A DNA stretch of 61,423 nt from Sedimentisphaerales bacterium (lineage in GTDB: Bacteria; Planctomycetota; Phycisphaerae; Sedimentisphaerales; SM23-30): positions 1-61,423 of the forward strand of contig JAFGSR010000139.1 of the NCBI GenBank assembly GCA_016934515.1. The letters are read 5' to 3'. The translations under genes and the position numbers were made by a program. This document shows, piece after piece, positions 7,648 to 16,566 of this stretch (its first letter is position 1; each line of letters starts with the position of its first letter). The notes under the pieces were generated by a model. The model ran no database searches and was not told the DNA's origin. It saw nothing but the letters and a program-made list of their open reading frames with translations.

Positions 7648-7656
7648 GACTAGAGC

Positions 7657-7740
7657 ATGATAGCCCGGGGAGTGGATACAATTGTTACAGGAGCAGGCTG
7701 GGCGAGAGTCGCTGCGGTAGTGGCGGCGGGGGCGGTGTAG
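7657..7740 (+). pseudogene. Truncated N-terminus of a second FAD oxidoreductase
   Basis: A 27-codon ORF begins 9 bases after the GlpA-like gene. Its peptide (DTIVTGAGWARVAAVVAAG) has the beta-strand plus GxGxx dinucleotide-binding pattern that opens FAD-dependent oxidoreductases. It stops at TAG 7738-7740, followed by an inverted-repeat element. Position and motif fit the second subunit expected after a GlpA-like BFD protein, cut off by an insertion or deletion. The identification rests on one short motif. Confidence 0.5.
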
Positions 7741-7751
7741 GGAAATGGGTC

Positions 7752-7940
7752 TTAAGGGAACCTCTAAAAATTCATTTTGGCTGCGAGCGGGTCCTGGCGG
7801 ACGGCTGGTAAGATTTTTTCCGTCTGGACGGCGTCGCGAAAAACCGAGAATATTCACCAATATGCTCGATTCTTCGCTCCTTGGGAGCCGAAAAAATCCC
7901 GCGCTCTCGCTACAAAAGCAATTATCAGAGGTACTCTTAA
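7752..7940. repeat. 189-bp element with imperfect terminal inverted repeats
   Basis: TTAAGGGAACCTCT at 7752-7765 matches the reverse complement of 7927-7940 (TTAAGAGTACCTCT) at 12 of 14 positions. No supported ORF lies inside. It begins 11 bases after the oxidoreductase stub. Its right end contains the stop codon of the minus-strand lipoprotein gene at 7937. It could be a small non-autonomous element. Confidence 0.4.
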
Positions 7941-9115
7941 TTTGATTTGCATAAACGGGAAAGGTAGTCATAAATCCAGCATTTGGTTCCGTCGGCCCGA
8001 ATAAGCCAAAAACCGCGATAATCGTTATTATTCCAACTGGGCAGTTTTGCGCCCGGTTTGGGTTCGTTGCAGTAAAGCTGCCAATAAATTATGTAGGGGC
8101 AATTTTTATCAAGAGCAGTCTGGACGCTATTAGTGAGCACCTTTTCGATCTGTTCTTTGGAGAAGTTGTTTTCCGGGATGCCGAATTCGCCAAGATAAAC
8201 ACTGTTGTCGCCGAACACAGCGGTTGGGGGGAGGTTTTTCTTTATGAAATCGATTGCGGGGGCCAGCAGATTGCCCTTATTTTCGATAACGGAGAATATT
8301 GAATCGTATGAAGAATAGCTAACCAGGTCCACGTTTGTGAAAGGGATAACTTTGTTGACCATGTTGGGCTTGCCTTTGAGCATGGAAGTGACGACGCGAT
8401 TGACCTCGGCGGCATGATAGACGCGGACATTATTTTGTCCGAATTCCGCTCTTGCCTGGTTGACGCCGGCCTGTCGAGCGTTCAGCCATTTTATCATGTT
8501 GTCGAAAACTTCCTGTTTGGGATCGACGTTTTCATCGAAACAGTTTTTATGGCGCATTCTTGTCATCCAGTCGCCTTCCCAGTGCTGAAGGACAAAAGTT
8601 TTTCCGGTACCCTGATAAGTGGTCAAAAAATGTTTTGTGAGTTCATAGAACTGCCTGGTTTCATCGCGGGCATCTTCCTGGGTGATGCCGTCCAGCCAAT
8701 AATCATCTTTTCTGCCCAACGAAGTTACGCATAAGATATAGGTGGTGAAAGGCTTGGCGAAAAAGTTTTTCCAGTAGGGCAGTTTTGCGCCTTCGACGAG
8801 ATTATCCACTTTTTTCCAGTCGCTGTTAAAGGAGTAAACCGATTGTGGATGTTCATGCCTTTTGCCGTAGAACCACACCTTGATAACCCGTGAACCCATT
8901 GCTAAAACATCGTCAGCCCCTTCATTAAGGTAGTCCTTTTTGGTGTGATAGTATCTGCCGTTAACGTGAGTTGTACCGATGATGTCGGCGAGAGGTAGCT
9001 TATCGGCGCGGAAATTGCCATTCGATGATATTTTTGGTTTTGCGGTATCGCAACCACATAAAGCAGATAGCCACAGAAAAGCGACAAAAGATATTAAGAT
9101 AACCGGTTTAATCAT
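7937..9115 (-). CDS. Glycosidase-like lipoprotein
   Basis: A 392-residue exported protein with a lipoprotein signal: hydrophobic residues 5-19, then LCGC with C22 as the probable lipidated cysteine. The mature part looks like a TIM-barrel glycoside hydrolase. E180 (HWEGDW), E237 (HAAEVNR) and E310 (YLGEFGIP) sit at strand ends, as clan GH-A acid/base and nucleophile residues do, but I cannot name a family. The start follows GGAGAG on the minus strand. It probably acts at the cell surface on carbohydrate, in keeping with the neighbouring sulfatase and BNR proteins. Confidence 0.7.
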   Translation of the reverse strand: MIKPVILISFVAFLWLSALCGCDTAKPKISSNGNFRADKLPLADIIGTTHVNGRYYHTKKDYLNEGADDVLAMGSRVIKVWFYGKRHEHPQSVYSFNSDWKKVDNLVEGAKLPYWKNFFAKPFTTYILCVTSLGRKDDYWLDGITQEDARDETRQFYELTKHFLTTYQGTGKTFVLQHWEGDWMTRMRHKNCFDENVDPKQEVFDNMIKWLNARQAGVNQARAEFGQNNVRVYHAAEVNRVVTSMLKGKPNMVNKVIPFTNVDLVSYSSYDSIFSVIENKGNLLAPAIDFIKKNLPPTAVFGDNSVYLGEFGIPENNFSKEQIEKVLTNSVQTALDKNCPYIIYWQLYCNEPKPGAKLPSWNNNDYRGFWLIRADGTKCWIYDYLSRLCKSN

Positions 9116-9315
9116 TTAGAAGCTCTCCAAATATAGTATTTTTTATTACCGTTTCTGGGCGGCATACGGTTGTTAAGACATGCTACCATAGTTTACGATC
9201 ATTATCAAGGGGGAGGAAGGGGTAGCTAAAAGGGGGGGGATATTTCGTTTTGGGCACTATTACTATTTTCCCAAACGTTAACCGGGAAGCACGCCGGCCC
9301 AAGAATGTTGGCAAT

Positions 9316-10785
9316 CTATGGATTGTTAATGGGGGCCGGGTCCCGCGGAGGCCACACCAGGACGTAAGCCAACCCAATAATCCAGCAGAACATGCTTGCT
9401 ACAACGTATCGAGATTCCCAATGGGTGAGCAGGTGAGCGATTATTCCGTAAAGGTGTGTTCCGACTAAAAGCCAGATCAGCCCCCATTGTCGTCGATGTC
9501 TGATTATCATAACGAGCACGCAAATGGTGCATATTCCGCTTAGGGCGGCAATAATTGTCCGGTCCCAATAGGCCGCCAGTGTTGTCCAGGGGTGGGAAGT
9601 TACGACGTCATAACGGTCTTTACTTTCCTGGTGAGGTTTCAGGAAACTGTTATGCAGGGGATTTTCATAACCCCAATACTGCGGACTAGCTAGTGCCAGA
9701 GGAAGGCGTTTGGCAATTGCAATCAGCCATGCCTGGGGATGTTTTTTGATGCAATCGACAAAGAGCTTGCGAAAAATGACGTTCGCCTGAGGCTGCCAGG
9801 CGTGATCGCAACCATGCTCACGAGCTACCCGGTGCAAAGCATCGTCCGACATTATAATGCCCCAAGGATTATGGAACTCTCCCAGCCCGGTATAACAAAC
9901 CGCTCCCACACTAGAGGTGGTAAAAATGTATTGATCGAACACTTTCTTATTACGTATCGCCCAAGGCAATAAAATCAAAAGAGCCGTAACCTGGATTAAA
10001 ACCGTTGCTGACGCTGCCCGCCAAAAACTGCCGGTCAACCCGATAAGCCCGCCGGCCAAGAAGATAGGCAGTAACAGGTAGTCGGGCCTCAGATAGCATC
10101 CGAGCCCAAGAACGACACCGGCAGCGGTGTACCAAAAAAACGCAGGCAGACCTTGTTTTCGAGTAGCAATCAACACACATGCCAGATTGCATGCCAAAAA
10201 GAATCCCATCAATCCGACCGGCATCTTTGCTAATGCAGATTGATAGGCCATGGGCAAAAACAATCCATACAATATTCCCGTTATAAAACCGACGCGCCAG
10301 TGGAAAAACGAGCCTACCAGCCAGCAAATAATCACAGTTGCCATAGTATCGAGAACCGCGCCCAGTATCTGTAAGGGCAAATCGGCAGGCGTTTGGAAAA
10401 GGCGATTCATAGCCGCGACCAGCAAAGGCATTCCCGGCGGATGAACCGCAGTTGGATAGACACCTTCGCGGGGGAGGTTACCGGCGGTTTCTGGTGTTAC
10501 CCGGAACCCCTGACGGTTGACGCGGTCATACAAGTCCTTGATATGGCCGCAACCAGAGCCGGGAGCGTGGAAATTATAGCCATAACCGGCTGCTATTCCG
10601 TACCCCTGGCACAAGTAAACCCTGGACATACATCCAATCGTTGAAGTATCGGCGCAATGCCAGCCGCAAAACCCCCACACGATAAACAACACCCGGACGG
10701 CCGCTGCCGTCAGAGCCACCGCCAAATAATGCTTTCTGGATAATTTCATAGTTTTGACGATTTTCTTCCCGTACACCAAGTACAC
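9316..10785 (-). CDS. GT-C family integral membrane glycosyltransferase (ArnT/PMT-like)
   Basis: A protein of up to 489 residues with about ten hydrophobic segments. It begins with a basic N-terminus and TM1 (about 20-40), followed by a periplasmic loop. The region HPPGMPLLVAAMNRLF resembles the HPPL/M segment of dolichyl-phosphate-mannose mannosyltransferase and ArnT relatives. Such enzymes move a sugar from a lipid carrier to protein or lipid on the outer face. The start is uncertain: GTG 10785 has AGGAAGT almost adjacent, and ATG 10749 is an alternative. It is divergent from the BNR_4 gene. Confidence 0.75.
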   Translation of the reverse strand: MYLVYGKKIVKTMKLSRKHYLAVALTAAAVRVLFIVWGFCGWHCADTSTIGCMSRVYLCQGYGIAAGYGYNFHAPGSGCGHIKDLYDRVNRQGFRVTPETAGNLPREGVYPTAVHPPGMPLLVAAMNRLFQTPADLPLQILGAVLDTMATVIICWLVGSFFHWRVGFITGILYGLFLPMAYQSALAKMPVGLMGFFLACNLACVLIATRKQGLPAFFWYTAAGVVLGLGCYLRPDYLLLPIFLAGGLIGLTGSFWRAASATVLIQVTALLILLPWAIRNKKVFDQYIFTTSSVGAVCYTGLGEFHNPWGIIMSDDALHRVAREHGCDHAWQPQANVIFRKLFVDCIKKHPQAWLIAIAKRLPLALASPQYWGYENPLHNSFLKPHQESKDRYDVVTSHPWTTLAAYWDRTIIAALSGICTICVLVMIIRHRRQWGLIWLLVGTHLYGIIAHLLTHWESRYVVASMFCWIIGLAYVLVWPPRDPAPINNP

Positions 10786-10871
10786 ACTTCCTGTGTATCG
10801 GCTGGTATGAGATTAAATCTTTACTAATACAGATTCACTTTCCCGGCGATTTTGGTCGATTGGTTTGCCGG

Positions 10872-10899
10872 TTGACTGGAAAAAATAATTATCTATAAT
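10872..10899 (+). promoter_or_regulatory. Promoter for the BNR_4 gene
   Basis: TTGACT at 10872-10877 and TATAAT at 10894-10899 are 16 bases apart and 78 bases upstream of the ATG at 10977. Confidence 0.55.
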
Positions 10900-10976
10900 G
10901 ATCCTAAAGAAGTATCTGTCATACGCTTACGCTCATAAACGGTTCGGGCGGCTAATTCGGGTTAGGTAGGATTGAC

Positions 10977-12641
10977 ATGTTAACAATGAGGTTTAAGAAG
11001 ATGTCGACGGGATTAGTTGTTTTGTGTTGTTCTTGTGTAAGTTTTTGTTGTGGCATGTCGGAAGGGACGGGGAATGATTCGGGCAGTATATGGCTTAATG
11101 CTGTCGGAGGTTTTCTTGCGGCGGATTCAGGAGAATCAAAAGCGGTATCAGATAAACGGGTAGATGTAGATGCGGCGGGAAAAGAAGTTGAACTGTTAAG
11201 CGAGAAGACGAAAAAGTGGCTCAAGGCCAATAATGCCAAGTTGGGGGAAAAATATAAACGTGATATTACGCTGAATCAGAAAGAGGACGGGTATCGGGGT
11301 ATCTGGTATGAAAATACCAAGACGCCCGGGGAGTATGTGTTTAAATATTCCGGTGGACTGGGGACGTATTGTGCCAAACATCGTCCGTTTGCTATTTACT
11401 GCCCGGAAGTGGATAAAACATTTTTCTGTTACGGCGGGACACGGCAAGGCGAAAACCGGGCGTTAGTACACATGGTTTCTTATTATGACCATGGGACGGG
11501 GATGGTGCCGCGGCCGACGCTGCTGTTAGACAAAGAAACCTCAGATGCTCATGACAATCCGGTTATTTCGGTTGACGATGAAGGATATGTCTGGATTTTT
11601 TCGACGGCACACGGGACAGGTCGGCCGAGCTATATTCATAAAAGCAGCAAGCCTTACTCGATTGATCGATTCGAGCTTATATCGCCTGATATTCAAAGGT
11701 TTGCAGATGAAGCGAAAGAGCCGTTTATTAACTTTTCGTATTTTCAGGTGTGGAATGTTCCGGGTAAGGGATTTTCGTGCTTTTTAACGTTATACAATCA
11801 GCCGGTGCAGCGAGCGACCTATTTTGTTTTTAGCGGTGACGGAGTTCAGTGGGAGGTGCCGGTGTGCATCGGAGCGATGGGGCGAGGAAGTTACCAGGTG
11901 AGTTTTGCCAACGAATCGAAGGCGGGGACGGCATTTAATTACCATCCGTCGGAAGAAGGGATTAATTTTCGGACAAATGTTTATTATGTGGAGACGGGCG
12001 ATTTGGGGAAGACGTGGGTTAATGCTGCCGGAGAAAAGGTGGATTTGCCCTTGCGGGAACCCAAAAATAACGCACTGGTTTATGATGCGGAGAGCGAAAA
12101 ACGAAGCGTTTATGTGAAAGATCTGGCTTTTGATAAAAACGGTGATCCGGTTATTTTGGTTGTTACCAGCGGCGGATGGCGGTGCGGGCCGGGAAACAAT
12201 CCGCGGACCTGGACGGTGGTTCGGTGGGACGGGGGTGGGTGGAAGATTAGCAAGGCATTTGATTCGGATAATAATTACGATACGGGTTCGATTTTTATCG
12301 AAGATGAGATTTGGCGGATTATTGGTCCGAGCGTGGTGGGGCCGCAGGGGTACAATCCGGGTGGGGAAATGATGTTGTGGGAAAGTGTTAATCAGGGGCA
12401 GAACTGGAATCGGGTGAAACAAATGACGGTGAATAGTCCGCGAAATCACAATTATGCCCGCGGAGTGGTAAATGCGCATCCTGATTTTTGCGCGATATGG
12501 GCTGATGGTCACGGTCGCGAGGAATCGATATCGAATTTGTATTTTTGTAACCGGGCAGGTGAGGTTTATTTGTTGCCGCGAAAGATGGAGCGGGATTTTG
12601 AGAAGCCGGCCAAAGTGGAATTAGGCAAGATTATTGAGTGA
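10977..12641 (+). CDS. Secreted BNR_4 repeat protein
   Basis: A 554-residue exported protein. A hydrophobic cysteine-rich leader (about residues 10-28) is followed by an acidic linker and a beta-propeller of the BNR_4 type. Characteristic parts include the GYRGIWYENTKTPGEY opening, KYSGGLGTYCAKHRP, and DAHDNPVISVDDEGYVWIF. Members occur in polysaccharide-degrading planctomycetes and Bacteroidetes, often beside sulfatases, and are thought to bind or cleave glycans; the exact reaction is not established. Start options are ATG 10977 or 10986. It converges on the sulfatase with only 3 bases between stop codons. Confidence 0.82.
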   Translation: MLTMRFKKMSTGLVVLCCSCVSFCCGMSEGTGNDSGSIWLNAVGGFLAADSGESKAVSDKRVDVDAAGKEVELLSEKTKKWLKANNAKLGEKYKRDITLNQKEDGYRGIWYENTKTPGEYVFKYSGGLGTYCAKHRPFAIYCPEVDKTFFCYGGTRQGENRALVHMVSYYDHGTGMVPRPTLLLDKETSDAHDNPVISVDDEGYVWIFSTAHGTGRPSYIHKSSKPYSIDRFELISPDIQRFADEAKEPFINFSYFQVWNVPGKGFSCFLTLYNQPVQRATYFVFSGDGVQWEVPVCIGAMGRGSYQVSFANESKAGTAFNYHPSEEGINFRTNVYYVETGDLGKTWVNAAGEKVDLPLREPKNNALVYDAESEKRSVYVKDLAFDKNGDPVILVVTSGGWRCGPGNNPRTWTVVRWDGGGWKISKAFDSDNNYDTGSIFIEDEIWRIIGPSVVGPQGYNPGGEMMLWESVNQGQNWNRVKQMTVNSPRNHNYARGVVNAHPDFCAIWADGHGREESISNLYFCNRAGEVYLLPRKMERDFEKPAKVELGKIIE

Positions 12642-12644
12642 TGA

Positions 12645-14249
12645 TTACCAAAGTGCGGTATATTCATCTACGCAACGGTTCCATAATTTTGTCAGCTCTT
12701 TAACTTTTTCGGGGAATTCATCGGCGAGGTTGTTGGTTTCCGAGCGATCGCTGTTGAGATCGAATAGTTCCCAGTTTTTGTCCTTTTGGGCGACCAATTT
12801 CCAGTTTCCCACGCGAATTGCCCGGTTGTTGTTATGCAGCCAGAAAAGATAATCGTGCTTGATGGTGCCGTCCTGTTCGAAGGCTGGGACAAGGCTGGTG
12901 TCGGGTGAGTTCGGCGTGGGTTTGGTGTCGAAAGTTTGGGGCCAATTTCCACCGGCGAGTTCCAAGATCGTTGGTGCCACATCAATCAAATGTGCTGGAT
13001 CATTTCTTAATTGTCCGTGAGCTTTTATTCCTTTTGGCCACGATACAATGAATGGGGTGGCAATTCCGCCTTCGTGAACCCAGCTTTTATGCAGGTGGAA
13101 GGGTGTGTTGGCGGCGGTGGACCATCCCGGTCCCAGGCAGAGGTAGGACTGGGCAGAACCCAATGGCGCGGAGCGGTCATGATTGTCACCGCGAATCATC
13201 TGTTCTGCGCTGGCACCGTTATCCGAGGCGAACATTATTAAGGTGTTATCCAAGGCACCCATTTTTTTAAGCTGATCAATAATTCGGCCGATTTCCCGGT
13301 CCATCCGATCAATCATGGCGGCGTGGATGGCCATTTTGGTGGCTTGAAATTCCTTTTGCTCATCGGTTAAACTTTGCCAGGATACGGCGTGAGCGACTTC
13401 GCCGGGGCCAATTTGCTGTTCAAGTGTTTCTTCGGGGAGATTCCAGGAAGGGATGGTTTTTTCATCCCGCTTTGATAACGAGCAATCGAGGATTCCCATT
13501 TTTTTGAGACGTTTGAATCTTTGTTGGCGGATGCTGTCCCAGCCCTGGAGATAATTTTTTTGATAGCGATCGATATCTTTTTGCAGGGCATGGAGGGGGA
13601 AATGAGGGCTGATAAAGGCTACATAACTGAAAAACGGTTGATCCGGGTGTTGCTGGGAATGGTCTTTTAAGCATTTTATCGCGTGATCGGCAATGGCGGT
13701 GGTGGCATAGTAATTGCTTTCGGGTGCAACGGGGGGAAGTTTTTGGTCATTTAGAAAATGTTTTTGGGGGGAGAAATATCTATCGTAATCATTGAGCCAG
13801 TAGGAAAGATCGAAACCACCTTCTAAGGGAGTGCCGTCGATATGCCATTTTCCGGAATGGTAAGATCGGTAGTTCAAAGGTTTTAGTCGTTCCGGGAGCA
13901 GGGATGCCCACTTTTGGCGTTTTCCAAGTTTCTTTTTTTCCGGAAGGTTGTCTCGGCGGACCTGTTGCGCGTAAAATCCGGTAAGCAGACTGGCACGCGA
14001 AGGCCAACACCGGCCACAATTATAGAACTGGGTAAAACGGAGGCCATTTTCAGCCAGGCGATTGAGATTTGGTGTGGCGACGTCACCGCCATAACAACCG
14101 GCGTCGGAATAACCCATGTCATCAGCTAACAAAAACAGTATATTGGGTTTCCTTTTTTCAGTGGTGGGAGAACCATACAATGAGGTAATCGCAAAAGGAC
14201 TAACCACCAGGCTTGAAGCAGTGTATTTGAGAAAAGATCGACGGTTCAT
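12645..14249 (-). CDS. Secreted arylsulfatase-type sulfatase
   Basis: A 534-residue formylglycine-dependent sulfatase. The Tat-like leader NRRSFLK (2-8) and a hydrophobic stretch predict export. The metal-binding LADDMGYSDAG lies at 41-51. The C-x-P-S-R signature is C81-W-P-S-R85, with C81 the residue converted to formylglycine. ASDNGAS and the HKSWVHEGG segment are typical later motifs. It probably removes sulfate esters from a polysaccharide; the subfamily cannot be named. No maturase gene is visible in the window. The start follows AAAGG on the minus strand. It is the last gene of the five-gene minus-strand run. Confidence 0.92.
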   Translation of the reverse strand: MNRRSFLKYTASSLVVSPFAITSLYGSPTTEKRKPNILFLLADDMGYSDAGCYGGDVATPNLNRLAENGLRFTQFYNCGRCWPSRASLLTGFYAQQVRRDNLPEKKKLGKRQKWASLLPERLKPLNYRSYHSGKWHIDGTPLEGGFDLSYWLNDYDRYFSPQKHFLNDQKLPPVAPESNYYATTAIADHAIKCLKDHSQQHPDQPFFSYVAFISPHFPLHALQKDIDRYQKNYLQGWDSIRQQRFKRLKKMGILDCSLSKRDEKTIPSWNLPEETLEQQIGPGEVAHAVSWQSLTDEQKEFQATKMAIHAAMIDRMDREIGRIIDQLKKMGALDNTLIMFASDNGASAEQMIRGDNHDRSAPLGSAQSYLCLGPGWSTAANTPFHLHKSWVHEGGIATPFIVSWPKGIKAHGQLRNDPAHLIDVAPTILELAGGNWPQTFDTKPTPNSPDTSLVPAFEQDGTIKHDYLFWLHNNNRAIRVGNWKLVAQKDKNWELFDLNSDRSETNNLADEFPEKVKELTKLWNRCVDEYTALW

Positions 14250-14361
14250 GGCGTGACCTTTCTGGAAGTTTTTGATATTTGTTTGTTATTGACATTAAGC
14301 AACGTTATTGATTTTGACAAGTTCAACTTGCGTGTGCAACAGGTAGCGGAAATTGGCTGAG

Positions 14362-15318
14362 CTACGGTTTTTTTGTTTTTAAGCTGAGGTTTTTGATTTG
14401 TATTGCGGATTTGCAGATGCCGGTGGCTTCGAAGCCCAAGTTTATGCTGGCGATGCTGTAATCGTTCAGATCATTTGAATCGCGCAGGTATCCGCGTTTG
14501 TGGGCTTCGTGGATGCCGGCGATGACGACGGGGAGGATGTCTTTGTCGATGGTTATCCAGTTACCGTCGTGCATGGTGTTCAGGTCGAAAGGTTTTGGGC
14601 CGGGATTGTAAATAAATTTACTGGAAGGGTCAGCGGTGTCCTGTGCCATGAACACTTGTCCCTGGGGGTAGCGATAATCGTATAGATTCACGACGAACCA
14701 GAAGAAGTCACCGTAGCCTTTTGAATTTTTGTTGTCGTTGCGGACAATCATGACAAAATGAGCCAGGATGGTATGCAGGGCGGGGTCATGGCCGGGGCCT
14801 TTGGAGCAATCTGATTCGAGGAGTTTTGCTTCGATGTGAAATTGCAGTTGATTTATCTGGGCTAATGAAGGGCAGGTGGATATAGGCTGTTCGACGAGAA
14901 GATGGGGCCAACCCTGGTTTGCTGTTCTGAAGCGGCCTTGATATTCGGGCGTGGTGTCAATGGCCAGGATGAGGTCGGCATTTTTGGTGTCGGGGTTGGA
15001 GACCGTTATGCTTTTTGCCTGGTTTTTGAAGACCTTACTATGATCGTTGATAATGGGTTCGGCGGAGGAAATGGAGAATTTGCTGTGCCATTGAGCGATG
15101 TTCCATGCAGGTTTGGTGGAGCCGTCACAGTTGAGGTAGCCATCGACCGTACCGGAGCCATGTTGTGGATTAATTACCTTGAAGCCGTGCTGGAAATGGG
15201 TGTCTTTTATGAGTTCGGTTGATATATAGATGTCTTTTTGAGTCGAACAGCCACCGGAAGCAATAAATAGAGAACTGCATAAGGTGAAAAACAGCGTGAA
15301 GTTTAATCGGAAGCACAA
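14362..15318 (-). CDS. Exported lipoprotein of unknown function
   Basis: I place the start at the TTG at 15318 because AAGGAG (plus-strand 15327-15332) lies 8 bases before it; an in-frame ATG at 15342 lies on the wrong side of that site. The 318-residue product has a hydrophobic leader ending in ASGGC, a lipobox-like site. The rest is rich in beta-type segments and aromatic residues (HGFKVINPQHGSGTVDGYL, NQGWPHLLVEQPI), as in jelly-roll carbohydrate-binding or hydrolase proteins. I recognise no family. It sits between a URO-D-like gene (47 bases upstream) and the sulfatase. Confidence 0.65.
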   Translation of the reverse strand: MCFRLNFTLFFTLCSSLFIASGGCSTQKDIYISTELIKDTHFQHGFKVINPQHGSGTVDGYLNCDGSTKPAWNIAQWHSKFSISSAEPIINDHSKVFKNQAKSITVSNPDTKNADLILAIDTTPEYQGRFRTANQGWPHLLVEQPISTCPSLAQINQLQFHIEAKLLESDCSKGPGHDPALHTILAHFVMIVRNDNKNSKGYGDFFWFVVNLYDYRYPQGQVFMAQDTADPSSKFIYNPGPKPFDLNTMHDGNWITIDKDILPVVIAGIHEAHKRGYLRDSNDLNDYSIASINLGFEATGICKSAIQIKNLSLKTKKP

Positions 15319-15365
15319 AATTGATTCTCCTTTTACGAGCATGAGTTTTATTCGGGCGATCCGGA

Positions 15366-16535
15366 TTAATATGATCCGAATTCGTAGGCGGCATCGAACA
15401 AGGCTACGATATTTTCAGGTGGTATCCCCGGCTGGATGTTGTGGACGTTGTTGAAGACGTAGCCGCCGTGGTGTTTGAAGATTTCGACATATTTTTTGAC
15501 ATCGGCTTTTACCTGGTCGGCGGTGGCAAAGGGCAGGACGTGTTGAGAATCGCAGCCTCCGCCCCAGAAGGTGAGGTCGCGGCCGAATTTGTTTTTGAGT
15601 GTCTGGGCGTCCATGCCATCAGCGCTGATCTGGACGGGATTGAGGATGTCTATGCCGTTGTCGATAAGTTCGGGAATTAAAGGTGAGCAGTTGCCGCAGG
15701 TGTGATACCAGATTTTAGCTTTGGTTTGGCTTTTGATGAACTGGACGAGTTTTTTTTGTCTGGGTTTGATAATTTTTTTGTAGAACTGCCCGGAGAACAA
15801 GGGACCGCTTTGGCCGGCGAGGTCGTCGCCGATCATTACCACATCGACGAGGTCGCCGATTTCGGCTAGGAAGGCCCGGTGGAAATCCATCCAGAACTTG
15901 AGGGTCTGGTCGAGCAGGGCTTCACAGAAATCCACATTTTCGATGGTGTCGATGAACCATTTTTCGAGCCCGCGCAGGTACCAGCAGTATTCATAGACTA
16001 CACCGCTGATACCGGTGCAAATGGCGTAGGAAGTTTGGTTTCGCATTTTCAAGGCCTGGTCTCTTACGCCGGTGAACCGGGTGGGGTCGTCGCCTTTGGG
16101 GAAGGGATAGTCAGCGAGGTCTTTGGTGGTTGCATCGGCCAGGGGGTGATGCGAGATGTCCATGTAAAGCTGTTGATCGTCGGGCATGGACCAGATGACG
16201 CCGAATTCGTCCTTGAGGTCATGCCAGAGTCGGCCGTTTCTTTGATTCTGTTCGATGCCGCCGGTGAAGCTGTCCGGGCCATGGGCACAGACGTAGCGGG
16301 TATCAACGTGGAATCTTTGCAGCACAGTTTCGCTGGGTTTGGCGAGTTGCTGGACGGGATCGAGAATTTCGATCTGTTCGTCAAGGCCCAGGTGATCAAG
16401 CAGGGTCTGATAAGCTTTTTTGTGGATGCCGGTCTGGAAGCCGCCCAGGTCGATGGGGATGCGGTCTGGTTGCTGGTGGTTAATTGCGTACAGGAGACGC
16501 TCTCTGGAAGTGAGTTTTTCTTTGGGATTAATCAT
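15366..16535 (-). CDS. Uroporphyrinogen decarboxylase-superfamily protein
   Basis: A 389-residue URO-D superfamily protein. The N-terminus SRERLLYAINHQQPDRIPIDLGG and the HTCGNC segment (H278) are typical of the branch that includes corrinoid/coenzyme M methyltransferases (MtaA/MtbA type) and many planctomycetal proteins not involved in haem. H and C around 278-283 could bind zinc as in methyltransferases. Its place between a Gfo/Idh/MocA enzyme and a lipoprotein in a glycan-related run suggests a sugar- or methyl-related role, which is inference only. No clear Shine-Dalgarno is visible, just an A-run before the ATG. The gap to the upstream gene is 31 bases. Confidence 0.8.
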   Translation of the reverse strand: MINPKEKLTSRERLLYAINHQQPDRIPIDLGGFQTGIHKKAYQTLLDHLGLDEQIEILDPVQQLAKPSETVLQRFHVDTRYVCAHGPDSFTGGIEQNQRNGRLWHDLKDEFGVIWSMPDDQQLYMDISHHPLADATTKDLADYPFPKGDDPTRFTGVRDQALKMRNQTSYAICTGISGVVYEYCWYLRGLEKWFIDTIENVDFCEALLDQTLKFWMDFHRAFLAEIGDLVDVVMIGDDLAGQSGPLFSGQFYKKIIKPRQKKLVQFIKSQTKAKIWYHTCGNCSPLIPELIDNGIDILNPVQISADGMDAQTLKNKFGRDLTFWGGGCDSQHVLPFATADQVKADVKKYVEIFKHHGGYVFNNVHNIQPGIPPENIVALFDAAYEFGSY

Positions 16536-16566
16536 CTTTTTTTTGTCGGAACCTTTCTTATAGATA

